Below, in pieces: positions 54,970-63,446 of a DNA stretch of 64,000 bases. Source of the DNA: Gynurincola endophyticus (lineage in GTDB: Bacteria; Bacteroidota; Bacteroidia; Chitinophagales; Chitinophagaceae); contig NZ_RCWL01000002.1 of the NCBI RefSeq assembly GCF_003991195.1, positions 310,001 to 374,000 of the forward strand. The letters run 5' to 3'. A program made the translations under genes and the position numbers. Numbering within the stretch: the first letter of the stretch is position 1; each line of letters opens with the position of its first letter. A model generated the notes under the pieces. That model was not told the origin of the DNA and did not search any database. It worked only from the letters and a program-made list of their open reading frames with translations.

Positions 54970-55607
54970 TGAACAATATAAGCCAGTACCAAATGTTTAA
55001 ACAGTCTGGCTTTTATTCTTATTTCGTAAGGCGTATGTTCTCTTGAAAACATAAAGTACATGTCTATTTCTTCATTGGTACCTATTACAATAGGTTTACA
55101 AAGTGTAATGTGATTTTTGAAATCCACTTTACCTTTACCATACCATTTAAATACTGCTTCTTTGGCGCTCCAGATAACAGTGATTAATTCAAGATGTAAC
55201 TGTGGCAATTCAACAAAGTCTGATAAATAATCCACTTCACGTTCATGCAGAAATTTATTTCCGATGCGTTGAATACGGGGTGTTACAATTTCTATATCAA
55301 TACCCACCGGCATATTATCATTAATGATGGCAGCGGCAAAATTGCCGCAATGCGAAATAGAGAAGTGATAGGCATCATTCTGAAGGTAAGGCTTCTTCGT
55401 ATCAGCGATTTTTATATCCTGTACGGGAAAATGTTCCACCAGATGGCGTAAGAGGTACCTGCCAGCCAGATGCTGTAATCTTTTATACGGATGGCTGATA
55501 TCCTGATAGAGCGGTACTCGTTCAGAAAAAAAGCTCTCGGGCTCTTCTATCTTCCAGATACCTAATTTACCCCCGTTTTTAATATTTTGTTCAAAAAAAA
55601 GCGCCAC
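54966..55607 (-). CDS. 4'-phosphopantetheinyl transferase
   Basis: A 213-residue enzyme that attaches the phosphopantetheine arm of CoA to carrier proteins (acyl carrier protein or peptide synthetases). The motifs SISHCGNFAAA, VGIDIEIV (metal-binding acidic pair) and WSAKEAVFKWYGKG are all present, typical of the Sfp/EntD-like group. It starts with GTG at 55607: a stop codon lies immediately upstream and no early ATG exists. Its promoter faces that of dcd. The 3' end overlaps the stop of DUF2130. Confidence 0.9.
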   Translation of the reverse strand: MALFFEQNIKNGGKLGIWKIEEPESFFSERVPLYQDISHPYKRLQHLAGRYLLRHLVEHFPVQDIKIADTKKPYLQNDAYHFSISHCGNFAAAIINDNMPVGIDIEIVTPRIQRIGNKFLHEREVDYLSDFVELPQLHLELITVIWSAKEAVFKWYGKGKVDFKNHITLCKPIVIGTNEEIDMYFMFSREHTPYEIRIKARLFKHLVLAYIVH

Positions 55608-55641
55608 TTAGCTAACAATTTATATTTTTAAAATCATTCCT

Positions 55642-55649
55642 TACTTTTG
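55642..55649 (+). promoter_or_regulatory. -7 element of the dcd promoter
   Basis: TACTTTTG, exact TAnnTTTG, 23 bp before the dcd ATG. Only one base separates it from the PPTase -7 element on the other strand. Confidence 0.6.
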
Positions 55650-55650
55650 T

Positions 55651-55658
55651 CAAATATA
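55651..55658 (-). promoter_or_regulatory. -7 element of the phosphopantetheinyl transferase promoter
   Basis: TATATTTG on the minus strand, exact TAnnTTTG, 43 bp before the GTG start. Together with the dcd element it forms a near-palindrome (TACTTTTG t CAAATATA), so the two start sites overlap face to face. Confidence 0.6.
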
Positions 55659-55672
55659 AAGCAGTTTCAATT

Positions 55673-56209
55673 ATGATTTTATCTGATACCAGAATCCTTG
55701 AAGAAATGTCAAAAGGAACCATCAAAATAGAGCCATACCAAAGGGCCTGCCTGGGTAGTAATTCCTATGATATTCATCTTGGCAAAACCCTTGCCATGTA
55801 TAAGAGTACGGTATTAGATGCCAAAAAACATAATACCATCGAGTATTTCGACATCCCGGAAGACGGCTACGTACTGGAACCGCATAAATTTTACCTGGGC
55901 GTAACTTTAGAATATACGGAAACCCATGCGCATGTGCCGTTTCTGGAAGGAAAGTCTTCTACCGGCCGCCTTGGTATCGATATTCACGCTACCGCCGGTA
56001 AAGGCGATGTAGGCTTCTGCGGCAACTGGACCCTTGAAATTTCAGTTAAACAACCGGTAAGAGTTTATGCAGGCATGCCGGTGGGCCAGTTGATTTATTT
56101 CCCTGTAGAAGGAACCATTGAAGTAAAATATAACCAGAAACAAAATGCTAAATATAGCGGACAACCTAACCGTCCGGTGGAAAGTATGATGTTCAAAAAC
56201 AATTTTTAA
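55673..56209 (+). CDS. dcd: dCTP deaminase
   Basis: A 178-residue homotrimeric enzyme that deaminates dCTP to dUTP, the first step to dTTP. The signature EGKSSTGRLGIDIHATAGKG, with the conserved SSxxR, and the catalytic Glu in NWTLEIS are present. The length is the same as in other bacterial Dcd proteins. An in-frame ATG at 55673 follows an exact -7 element. No dut gene is adjacent. No terminator is obvious before the next gene, but a hairpin lies in the following leader. Confidence 0.93.
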   Translation: MILSDTRILEEMSKGTIKIEPYQRACLGSNSYDIHLGKTLAMYKSTVLDAKKHNTIEYFDIPEDGYVLEPHKFYLGVTLEYTETHAHVPFLEGKSSTGRLGIDIHATAGKGDVGFCGNWTLEISVKQPVRVYAGMPVGQLIYFPVEGTIEVKYNQKQNAKYSGQPNRPVESMMFKNNF

Positions 56210-56268
56210 TCGCTTCGTTTCATTCAAACCATTTATATCGAAAAAGACCTTTACACAGGTATTAATCA

Positions 56269-56276
56269 TAATTTTG
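56269..56276 (+). promoter_or_regulatory. -7 element of the TlpA-like gene
   Basis: TAATTTTG, exact TAnnTTTG, giving a leader of about 60 bases that contains the hairpin at 56286-56321. Confidence 0.55.
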
Positions 56277-56285
56277 AACACAGAA

Positions 56286-56321
56286 AAGGATAATAGACTG
56301 TTATCTGACAGTTTTATCCTT
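56286..56321 (+). promoter_or_regulatory. Leader hairpin upstream of the TlpA-like gene
   Basis: AAGGATAA (56286-56293) pairs with TTATCCTT (56314-56321), and ACTGT with ACAGT inside it, giving a long two-part stem with a 6-base loop. It ends 23 bp before the ATG. No T-run follows, so it may be a leader structure, or a terminator remnant of dcd. Confidence 0.45.
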
Positions 56322-56344
56322 ATTCTGTATAAAACCCTTTTTCG

Positions 56345-57469
56345 ATGAAGCCCCGTATACTATTTTTACTATTGTCCGCATTTTTTATTACATCTGCATA
56401 TGCACAATCCACGTTTGTTATCAACGGTGATTGTAAACAAATGAAAGATGGAGATAAAGTGTATCTGACCTACAAAGCCAATAAGAAAATCATTCTCGAT
56501 TCAACACTCGTTAAAAACCGGAAATTCCGTTTTACAGGCACCATTGCCGAACCGGTTAAAGCCGGTGTGTATCACAATGAAAATCCGATGTTGATAGAAT
56601 ATACCAAAGGCTCAATAAGCTTGTATCTCGAAGCCGGTAATATCTTTATCAAGAGTAAAGACACTCTCAACAATGCAACAGTGGGCGGTACCTCTCTTAA
56701 CCGCGACATGCAATTGTTTCAGGACAAATCAGCAGTTTTGAAAGAAACAGCAGCGAAATATAAGGATCCTGATTTCTTCACTGAAGAAGAGAAAAACGAT
56801 ACGGCTTTTGTACGCATCAATGAAGAGAATGGACTGATCAATATGCATAACCGTATCATACTGGAGCTGGCGTTTGCCCGCGAGCATCCTGAATCGCAGG
56901 TAAGCCTTGAACTCATCGCAAAAAACTCCTGGCAAAAAAAGTTCATTAATGAAACGGAAGCCGTTTATATTGTTTTGAGCGACAGTATGAAAAATACTGC
57001 GCTGGGATTAACCATAAAGGAAAATATCAACCGTGCCCGCCGTATAGGGCCGGGTATGGAGGCGAAAGATTTTACGATGTACGACATGTACGGCAAAGCG
57101 GTTAGTTTATCATCTTACAAAGGGCAATATGTTTTACTTGATTTCTGGGCATCCTGGTGTTTACCCTGCCGTGCAGAGCATCCTAACTTAATTGCCGCTT
57201 ACGAAAAATATAAACAAGCGGGCTTTACCATTTTAAGTGTATCGATAGATACTAACAGAGAAAGCTGGTTGAAAGCGGTTGAAAAAGACAGACTTACCTG
57301 GACGCAGATTTCTGACCTGAAAGGAGAAAAAGGAGAAGCATATCTGCTTTATGGCATTACTACGATTCCGGCAAATTATCTGATAGGTCCTGACGGAAAA
57401 ATTATTGCGCAGGATATAAAAGGTACGATGCTCGCAACAACGCTTGAAAAAGTATTATCCAATAAATAG
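56345..57469 (+). CDS. TlpA-like thiol:disulfide oxidoreductase with DUF4369 domain
   Basis: A 374-residue periplasmic protein. Signal peptide about 1-20 (SAYAQ). The N-terminal beta-rich DUF4369 domain (about 22-115) is followed by a helical linker and the thioredoxin-like domain (about 235-370) with the redox pair Cys272-Cys275 in WASWCLPCRAEHP and the cis-Pro TTIPA. Such proteins reduce disulfides for cytochrome maturation or protect secreted proteins. The exact partner is not known. Preceded by a promoter with a leader hairpin and followed by the convergent TspO gene. Confidence 0.92.
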   Translation: MKPRILFLLLSAFFITSAYAQSTFVINGDCKQMKDGDKVYLTYKANKKIILDSTLVKNRKFRFTGTIAEPVKAGVYHNENPMLIEYTKGSISLYLEAGNIFIKSKDTLNNATVGGTSLNRDMQLFQDKSAVLKETAAKYKDPDFFTEEEKNDTAFVRINEENGLINMHNRIILELAFAREHPESQVSLELIAKNSWQKKFINETEAVYIVLSDSMKNTALGLTIKENINRARRIGPGMEAKDFTMYDMYGKAVSLSSYKGQYVLLDFWASWCLPCRAEHPNLIAAYEKYKQAGFTILSVSIDTNRESWLKAVEKDRLTWTQISDLKGEKGEAYLLYGITTIPANYLIGPDGKIIAQDIKGTMLATTLEKVLSNK

Positions 57470-57506
57470 TTATTCTGGTTAAGCGAAATTGAGCAGTCAA
57501 TTTCGC

Positions 57507-57980
57507 TTAATTCATTTTATAAATACTGTAAGTCAGGTAAGTGGCGAAACCTACCCAAAGCAGATAAGGAACCAGCATCCATGCAGCGGTTTTTGATACT
57601 TTTCCGAATCGTACAATAGTATAAAAAATCATCAGCCATAAAATAACGATTTCTATAAAAGCATATCCGAACTGCCCTTTGTAAAAGAAGAGGTAACTCC
57701 ACAACAGGTTAAATCCGAGTTGTACAAAATACATGAATAGTGCCGGCTGTATCAGATACTGCGGTGCTTTTGAGCGATATACCATGAATGCAGCAATCGT
57801 CATCATCAAATATAGAATCGTCCACACTACCGGAAACACTTCATTAGGAGGAACCAAAGAAGGCTTATTAATATGCTGATACCACGATTCTACCGCAGGT
57901 TGAGTAATCATACTCCCTATTGCAGCCACAATGATAGTCGGAATTAAAACAATAATCAGTTTTTTCAGTTGGTCGCTCAT
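57507..57980 (-). CDS. TspO/MBR family membrane protein
   Basis: A 157-residue protein with five membrane helices, rich in Trp and Pro. The motifs WYQHINKPSLVPPNEVFPVVW and LGFNLLWSYLFF are the standard TspO/peripheral benzodiazepine receptor signatures. Family members bind porphyrins and take part in tetrapyrrole or stress responses. The length is normal. It lies alone on the minus strand; the 176 bp upstream contain the 3' part of a dispersed repeat next to the DUF3810 gene. Confidence 0.94.
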   Translation of the reverse strand: MSDQLKKLIIVLIPTIIVAAIGSMITQPAVESWYQHINKPSLVPPNEVFPVVWTILYLMMTIAAFMVYRSKAPQYLIQPALFMYFVQLGFNLLWSYLFFYKGQFGYAFIEIVILWLMIFYTIVRFGKVSKTAAWMLVPYLLWVGFATYLTYSIYKMN

Positions 57981-58089
57981 GTATGTATTTTAATAAAATC
58001 AAACATTGTTGATACATTGAGGATAATACTATCCTACTGACAGCATCAATGATTGTATTATCAGCAAAAAGGTTATGCCAGCAATTCAT

Positions 58090-58154
58090 AGAGAAGCCTG
58101 CTTCACCTCTTAACACTTCCAATTCTTAACTCTCAATTATTAATTCTTAATTAC
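58090..58154. repeat. Copy C (one-ended) of the dispersed AT-rich element
   Basis: gagaagcctgcttcacctc, then cttccaattcttaactctc and the AT-rich end caattattaattcttaatta. It corresponds to the right half of copy B at 49535-49660 and abuts the stop codon of the DUF3810 gene. The left inverted arm is not seen. Confidence 0.4.
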
Positions 58155-58156
58155 TT

Positions 58157-59200
58157 TTACAGTGTATCCCACCCTTCTTTTTCAGCATATGCTACCAGCC
58201 AGGTAACCAGGCCGCTGTAGCTTAACATACCTTCCGGTTGTTCGTTTGCTTTTAGAAATTCACCATATAAAATACTGATCAGCCGATCAATCGGATTCTT
58301 ATATTTTTTCCAATATTCTTTCAGATAATCGAGGTCGCGTAATACCCATATCGGTAATTGATCGTGATAATATGATTCCATAGAGGGAACCATTCGTTTG
58401 ATATAAGCCTGTGCATATAAATAACCATCCAGATAGGCAGAATACCTTAGCACGGGGTCTTCACTTTTAGAGGCAGCTAAAAAACCTACAAAATTCGCTT
58501 CACTTTCTTTTGCACAACCCAGCTGGTGTGCAATTTCATGTGTAGTGGTAAACGGAACGGTAAAATAGGGCGTTTTTGTATTTACCTGTGCTTCGCCTGT
58601 AATCGGATTATAATAACCGGAATACCCCAGATAATTTCCTAATACGCCAAACAACGAAGGTTTTACACTGGCAGCTTTATAACCCGCATTACTTTTCATC
58701 ACATCGGCAGCACGATTCAGCTCAAATGCAGGCGGATGACCAAATGCTTCATTGACATCACCTATTGCAGCCAACCGGTTCACCATTGCCTGTGCAAACT
58801 GACAAACTTTCTGACTATCTAAACTAACTAATTCTAAATCATATCGTTCCTGTATAGTTAGACGGTTATAGTTCAATCCCCATAAAACATTAAATGAGAT
58901 ATAGATAATCAAAAAAGCTTTGACCATCGTATATAAATAATGAACCCTTATTTTTTTAAACAACCGGAAAACAATATAGAGCAGATAAATGATTACAATC
59001 AAGTAAAACAAATCACCTATGCTAAAAGGAATCCATCCGAATAACCATCGTTGAAGCCTACTCGAATAAATGTAAAAGCCGTTACTATACCATTTTTCTA
59101 CAGCTTCAGGAAATAAAGAAAACAGCTTAATTACTAATGAAACAAGTAAAAGAAGTAAGAGCGTGCGGTGTTTTTTTAGTATTTCAACGAATTTTAACAT
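58157..59200 (-). CDS. DUF3810 family membrane-anchored putative metallopeptidase
   Basis: A 347-residue protein with three hydrophobic helices in the first 110 residues (about 13-30, 55-75, 90-110), then a soluble domain with HExxH in TTHEIAHQLGCAKESEANF, the pattern of zinc peptidases (third ligand possibly the Glu of ESEANF). DUF3810 is a Bacteroidota/Firmicutes family with no known substrate. A TTG 30 bases upstream is in frame; the ATG (MLKFVEILKK) gives the better start. Divergent from the acyl-CoA carboxylase gene, with only 75 bp between the two starts. Confidence 0.87.
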   Translation of the reverse strand: MLKFVEILKKHRTLLLLLLVSLVIKLFSLFPEAVEKWYSNGFYIYSSRLQRWLFGWIPFSIGDLFYLIVIIYLLYIVFRLFKKIRVHYLYTMVKAFLIIYISFNVLWGLNYNRLTIQERYDLELVSLDSQKVCQFAQAMVNRLAAIGDVNEAFGHPPAFELNRAADVMKSNAGYKAASVKPSLFGVLGNYLGYSGYYNPITGEAQVNTKTPYFTVPFTTTHEIAHQLGCAKESEANFVGFLAASKSEDPVLRYSAYLDGYLYAQAYIKRMVPSMESYYHDQLPIWVLRDLDYLKEYWKKYKNPIDRLISILYGEFLKANEQPEGMLSYSGLVTWLVAYAEKEGWDTL

Positions 59201-59275
59201 GTATCCAAAATAATAAAAATATACACTCAAATTCTAAAACTAAAATTGTATTTTGATTTAAAATTTGCTTGCTAT

Positions 59276-60898
59276 ATGAATGATGTACCAAATAATGACG
59301 GAATGAAACAACTCCTGGGTGAATTACAAGGTAATTTGGCCAAAGTTGCGCTGGGAGGAGGTCAAAAGTCCATCGACAAACAACATGAAAAAGGAAAATT
59401 AACAGCCAGAGAGCGGATCGGTTATCTGGTGGATAAGAATAAGCCGGTCATTGAGATTGGTGCCCTGGCCGGTTGGGGAATGTACGAAGCGGAAGGTGGT
59501 TGCCCTTCAGCAGGTACGGTAGCCGTAATGGCATATGTAAGTGGTAAACAGTGCCTGGTAGTAGCCAATGACCAGACGGTAAAAGCCGGCGCGTGGTTTC
59601 CGATTACCGGTAAAAAGAATCTGCGTTTACAGGAAATAGCCATGGAGAATCATTTGCCGATTATTTACCTGGTAGATAGTGCAGGTGTGTATCTTCCGAT
59701 GCAGGATGAGATTTTTCCTGATAAAGAACATTTCGGCAGAATATTCCGTAACAATGCAAAAATGAGCGCTATGGGTATTACCCAGATCGCTGCAGTAATG
59801 GGTGCATGTGTGGCCGGAGGGGCTTACTTACCGATAATGAGTGACGAAACGCTGATGGTAACCGGAAAAGGTTCTATTTTCCTGGCCGGTCCTTATCTGG
59901 TAAAAGCTGCTATCGGCGAAGATATTGATATTGAAACATTAGGCGGAGCCGTTACACATACAGAAATCAGCGGTATTGCCGATTATAAGTTTGATACCGA
60001 ACAGGAGTGTTTAGAACAGGTAAAACGTATTATGGATAAACTGAGTACCACTCAGTTTAATCATTTTTCAAGAATAGAACCTTTACCACCGGCAGTTCCG
60101 GCTACAGATATTTACAAAGTAGTGCCTACTGCTGCCGGAAAAACCTACGATACCAAAGATCTGATAGAATGTATTGTAGATGCTAAAAGTTTCGACGAAT
60201 ACAAAACCGATTATGGCAAAACCATCGTGTGCGGCTATGCCCGCATCGACGGATGGGCAGTAGGAATTGTAGCGAATCAAAGAAAAATTGTAAAAAGCAA
60301 GCTGGGTGAAATGCAGATTGGGGGCGTTATTTATAACGATAGTGCTGATAAAGCTGCAAGATTTATCATGAATTGTAACCAAAAGAAAATTCCATTAGTA
60401 TTTTTGCAGGATGTAACCGGCTTTATGGTAGGTTCAAGAAGCGAACATGCTGGAATTATCAAAGATGGTGCAAAGCTGGTAAATGCAGTAGCGAACTCTG
60501 TAGTACCTAAATTTACTATCATCGTAGGCAATTCATTTGGTGCAGGCAACTATGCCATGTGTGGCAAGGCTTATGACCCACGATTCATCTATGCATGGCC
60601 CAATGCAAAGATAGCTGTAATGGGAGGAGAACAGGCTGCCAAAACACTGTTACAGATCCAGGTAGCCGGTTTGAAAGCCAAAGGACAAAATATTGACCCG
60701 GCAGAAGAACAGGCACTTTTACAAAAGATAAAAGATAAATATGAAGTGCAGACTTCTCCATACTATGCCGCCGCCAGATTATGGGTTGACAATATTATAG
60801 ACCCGGTGCAAACCAGACTGGTTATAGCAGAAGGTATTGCTGCCGCCAGTCATCAACCGGTATTGCCACCTTTCAGTACCGGCGTTATTCAAGTATAG
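59276..60898 (+). CDS. Acyl-CoA carboxylase carboxyltransferase (beta) subunit, methylcrotonyl-CoA carboxylase-like
   Basis: A 540-residue biotin-dependent carboxyltransferase. GKLTARERIGYLVD at the N-terminus, DSAGVYLPMQDEIFPDKEHF and SIFLAGPYLVKAAIGEDI in the middle and FGAGNYAMCGKAYDPRF in the C-terminal half match methylcrotonyl-CoA carboxylase beta subunits better than propionyl-CoA ones, suggesting leucine breakdown. It needs a biotin carboxylase/BCCP partner that is not in the window. A TTG 30 bases upstream is in frame; the ATG was preferred. The rnhA gene follows 24 bp later and is probably co-transcribed. Confidence 0.9.
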   Translation: MNDVPNNDGMKQLLGELQGNLAKVALGGGQKSIDKQHEKGKLTARERIGYLVDKNKPVIEIGALAGWGMYEAEGGCPSAGTVAVMAYVSGKQCLVVANDQTVKAGAWFPITGKKNLRLQEIAMENHLPIIYLVDSAGVYLPMQDEIFPDKEHFGRIFRNNAKMSAMGITQIAAVMGACVAGGAYLPIMSDETLMVTGKGSIFLAGPYLVKAAIGEDIDIETLGGAVTHTEISGIADYKFDTEQECLEQVKRIMDKLSTTQFNHFSRIEPLPPAVPATDIYKVVPTAAGKTYDTKDLIECIVDAKSFDEYKTDYGKTIVCGYARIDGWAVGIVANQRKIVKSKLGEMQIGGVIYNDSADKAARFIMNCNQKKIPLVFLQDVTGFMVGSRSEHAGIIKDGAKLVNAVANSVVPKFTIIVGNSFGAGNYAMCGKAYDPRFIYAWPNAKIAVMGGEQAAKTLLQIQVAGLKAKGQNIDPAEEQALLQKIKDKYEVQTSPYYAAARLWVDNIIDPVQTRLVIAEGIAAASHQPVLPPFSTGVIQV

Positions 60899-60922
60899 AT
60901 TAAAACATAAAAATAAATAGCA

Positions 60923-61396
60923 TTGGCGACGACTAAAGAATTAGTGATTTTTACGGATGGTGCTTCCAGGGGAAATCCCGGCCCGGGTGGATATGGTGCG
61001 ATACTGATATGGGGAAACACCAAAAAAGAGATCTCGGCCGGATACCGGAAAACCACCAACAACAGAATGGAATTGTTAGCAGTGATCGCAGCATTGGAAC
61101 TATTAACAAAAGAAGGATTAAAGATCAAAGTTTATTCAGACAGTCAATATGTAGTAAAAGCCGTAGAGCAAAAGTGGTTAGACAATTGGATCAGAACTAA
61201 CTTCAGCGGTGGAAAAAAGAACCCGGATCTCTGGAAACGTTATTATCAGTTAGCACAAAAACACAAAGTAAGTTTTCAATGGGTAAAAGGTCATGCTGAT
61301 AACCCGATGAACAATCGCTGTGACGAACTGGCAACAGCTGCTGCTGATGGCAAAAACTTACTCATCGATGAATACTACGAACAAAATGAAGGATGA
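60923..61396 (+). CDS. rnhA: Ribonuclease HI
   Basis: A 157-residue endonuclease that removes RNA from RNA-DNA hybrids (primers, R-loops). The DEDD catalytic set is visible: Asp12 (FTDGASRGNPGPGG), Glu50 (RMELLAVI), Asp73 (YSDSQYV) and Asp134 (NRCDELA), with the basic HADNP loop at His124. It starts with TTG: a stop codon lies three codons upstream and no ATG precedes the catalytic strand, so TTG is the only usable start. It ends with TGA, rare among genes here. The 187 bp after it hold only a terminator. Confidence 0.93.
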   Translation: MATTKELVIFTDGASRGNPGPGGYGAILIWGNTKKEISAGYRKTTNNRMELLAVIAALELLTKEGLKIKVYSDSQYVVKAVEQKWLDNWIRTNFSGGKKNPDLWKRYYQLAQKHKVSFQWVKGHADNPMNNRCDELATAAADGKNLLIDEYYEQNEG

Positions 61397-61525
61397 GGAA
61401 ACAGCTGAAAAACCAGGCCGTATAAAAAGAGATATAAAAAGTACCGCAGGTATAAAAGAAGAGCTCCTTCTAATAAGATACGAAAAAAATAGCATACTAC
61501 CAAATATCATTGGTTGCATGATATG

Positions 61526-61569
61526 ATAAAAAATAAGCCCCTTTCAATTGAAAGGGGCTTATTTTTTAT
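61526..61569. terminator. Bidirectional terminator between rnhA and DUF6580
   Basis: A perfect palindrome centred between 61547 and 61548: ataaaaaataagcccctttc and its complement around AATT. It has T-runs on both strands and serves the two convergent genes. Confidence 0.95.
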
Positions 61570-61583
61570 GTGTTGTTTTAACA

Positions 61584-62141
61584 CTATTGACTTTGATATA
61601 CTTTTTGACGTTGCAAAGAAGCATAATAAACTCCTATCAGAATAGCACCAAAAAAGAAGGTAGCTAACAGAGAGTTGTAATAAAAAGGTAAAGCCACTGT
61701 ATAGTTTGCAATTAAACCGCTAAAAGTTCTGGAGAATCCGAATCCTCCTCCGCTTAACCATACCTGTAAATTAGAAATCAGAAAATAAAAAGTGGGTCCG
61801 GCTATACCTGCAGCGATATAACTCTTCCAGTTTTTCTGACGGAATAACATCCCCACAAAAACTACGCTGGTCAGAAGAATATAGTTAATCCATTGTCCCT
61901 GATAAAAACCAGGAATCGCAGACTTACCTGAAATGTATAACAAATGATAAAGAAGGTCTGAAATTAAAAGCGACGCAATAGGTGCCAATAGACTGAATGC
62001 ACGGTTTTTAAAAAAGATACCTCCAAATAAAGCAATCGCAATTTGTGGGGCAAACCCCGGTGGTCGATCAAAGGCACGGTAAACGGCTGCGATCACTACC
62101 ATTGCTACAAATAACAAGAGCTGAGTTCTATTAATTTTCAT
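61584..62141 (-). CDS. DUF6580 family putative membrane protein
   Basis: A 185-residue protein with about five to six membrane helices covering almost the whole length. RAFDRPPGFAPQIAIALFGG near the N-terminus and ASLLISDLLYHLLY in the middle match the DUF6580 family of Bacteroidota and cyanobacteria. The layout recalls small transporter substrate-binding (ECF S-component-like) proteins, but this is only a resemblance. Start chosen at the ATG 22 bp after an exact -7 element. Followed by the strong bidirectional terminator. Confidence 0.82.
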   Translation of the reverse strand: MKINRTQLLLFVAMVVIAAVYRAFDRPPGFAPQIAIALFGGIFFKNRAFSLLAPIASLLISDLLYHLLYISGKSAIPGFYQGQWINYILLTSVVFVGMLFRQKNWKSYIAAGIAGPTFYFLISNLQVWLSGGGFGFSRTFSGLIANYTVALPFYYNSLLATFFFGAILIGVYYASLQRQKVYQSQ

Positions 62142-62163
62142 ATGTTTTCACTTTACAATGCTT

Positions 62164-62171
62164 CAAAAGTA
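62164..62171 (-). promoter_or_regulatory. -7 element of the DUF6580 gene
   Basis: TACTTTTG on the minus strand, exact TAnnTTTG, 22 bp before the ATG, which gives a short leader separate from the upstream manA gene. Confidence 0.5.
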
Positions 62172-62187
62172 ATAAAAATTAGCTAAT

Positions 62188-63378
62188 CTAATCTTTTTTC
62201 GGAGTTGTAGCATGAAATACTACTGTATTTTGCGCTGCATCAATTTTCACCTGCTGATTTGCATGAGCAAACGCTGCCCCTCCCTGAATCAATTCAAAAT
62301 CAGCAAATTGAGCTTTACCTTCCTGTACCAGGAAGATAGATGGACCGTTCGTTGTCAATTCAAAAGAAGTATGAGCAGGCAGTTCAATTTTTCTTAACTC
62401 AAAGTCATGAGCCGGTGTAACAAACACCCATTCTCCTGCTATCTCTCTGCCGGTAAGGATATCAGGATGGGTTGCTTCAAATCTGGTATGCTTGAGTAAT
62501 TCAGGTACATCTACATGTTTTGGAGTAAGCCCTCCTCTTAAAACATTATCTGAATTAGCCATAATTTCTAAGTTCTGCCCCTCTAAATAAGCGTGGGGAA
62601 CACCGGCATCTTGAAAAATAGCTTGTCCGGTAGAGAGGTTTACAATATTAAAGAAGTAGATAGAAAAGAGTCCTTTATCGTATCCATTTTTACAAAATGT
62701 TTTAAAAGCGCGTGCAGCCCAAAAGTCTTCACTCTTTTTATCCAGTTTATTGGCTTCATATTGTGGTAAAATAGCTGCGATGTGGTTTTCAAAAATTTCG
62801 CGTACGCGGGTTTCATCATACTGCATCACTTCGCTGTACAATGCCTGATAATCGCCTTCACCGAAAACCGGCAGCAGATACTTAAGGCACTCAACACGCT
62901 GCAAAGTTTGTTTTAATTCATGCACGGGTTTAAATCCGTGCAGTAACCAAAAATCACTCAACGCTACCATCAACTCTGGCTTATGATTATCATCTTTGTA
63001 ATTTCTGTGCGGAGCCGTCAATGCAATGCCTGCAGCATTTTCATCAGCAAAAGCTTTTACAGCCGCCTGTTTCGAAGGATGTACCTGTATGGATAACATA
63101 TCTTTCACATCCAGAATTTTAAACAAAAAAGGTAATCTTCCGAAAGCATTGTTCACCTTTTCGCCTAATATTGTTGCGGAATCTTTTCCGATATAATCGT
63201 TTAAAGGAATACTTTCATTTCCCAATACTACTTGAGAAGGTGCATTTACATGCGCTCCCAGCCAATATTCAGCCATTGGCTTTCCTGAATTGTTGGTTGT
63301 ACCTAAAAAAGCTGCGATAAAATCAAACCCACCCCAATCATAATGTTGAACAGTGCCGGTCAAAGGAAAAATTTTCAT
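62188..63378 (-). CDS. manA: Mannose-6-phosphate isomerase, class I
   Basis: A 396-residue zinc enzyme that interconverts fructose-6-phosphate and mannose-6-phosphate, feeding GDP-mannose and glycan synthesis. Zinc ligands appear in SIQVHPSK (Gln, His), NHKPELMVAL (Glu) and DAGVPHAYLEG (His). The cupin fold spans the protein. An ATG at 63414 is in frame, but the -7 element at 63417-63424 lies right beside it, so that codon would not be in the transcript; the ATG at 63378 (MKIFPLTGTVQ) is also the typical family start. Confidence 0.94.
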   Translation of the reverse strand: MKIFPLTGTVQHYDWGGFDFIAAFLGTTNNSGKPMAEYWLGAHVNAPSQVVLGNESIPLNDYIGKDSATILGEKVNNAFGRLPFLFKILDVKDMLSIQVHPSKQAAVKAFADENAAGIALTAPHRNYKDDNHKPELMVALSDFWLLHGFKPVHELKQTLQRVECLKYLLPVFGEGDYQALYSEVMQYDETRVREIFENHIAAILPQYEANKLDKKSEDFWAARAFKTFCKNGYDKGLFSIYFFNIVNLSTGQAIFQDAGVPHAYLEGQNLEIMANSDNVLRGGLTPKHVDVPELLKHTRFEATHPDILTGREIAGEWVFVTPAHDFELRKIELPAHTSFELTTNGPSIFLVQEGKAQFADFELIQGGAAFAHANQQVKIDAAQNTVVFHATTPKKD

Positions 63379-63416
63379 ATCTAAAAGATTAATAAAATAC
63401 GTATGTATATACATAT

Positions 63417-63424
63417 CAAATTTA
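63417..63424 (-). promoter_or_regulatory. -7 element of the manA promoter
   Basis: TAAATTTG on the minus strand, exact TAnnTTTG, 38 bp before the chosen manA ATG; it decides between the two candidate starts. Confidence 0.6.
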
Positions 63425-63446
63425 CAAGTTCCTTAAACAATTCTAT

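Noticed and set aside
61320-61526. Open frame running from the end of rnhA towards the terminator
   Set aside because: Overlaps rnhA in another frame and encodes a short charged peptide without family resemblance.
63379-63414. Upstream ATG extension of manA
   Set aside because: The -7 promoter element lies beside it, so this codon would not be transcribed in the main mRNA.
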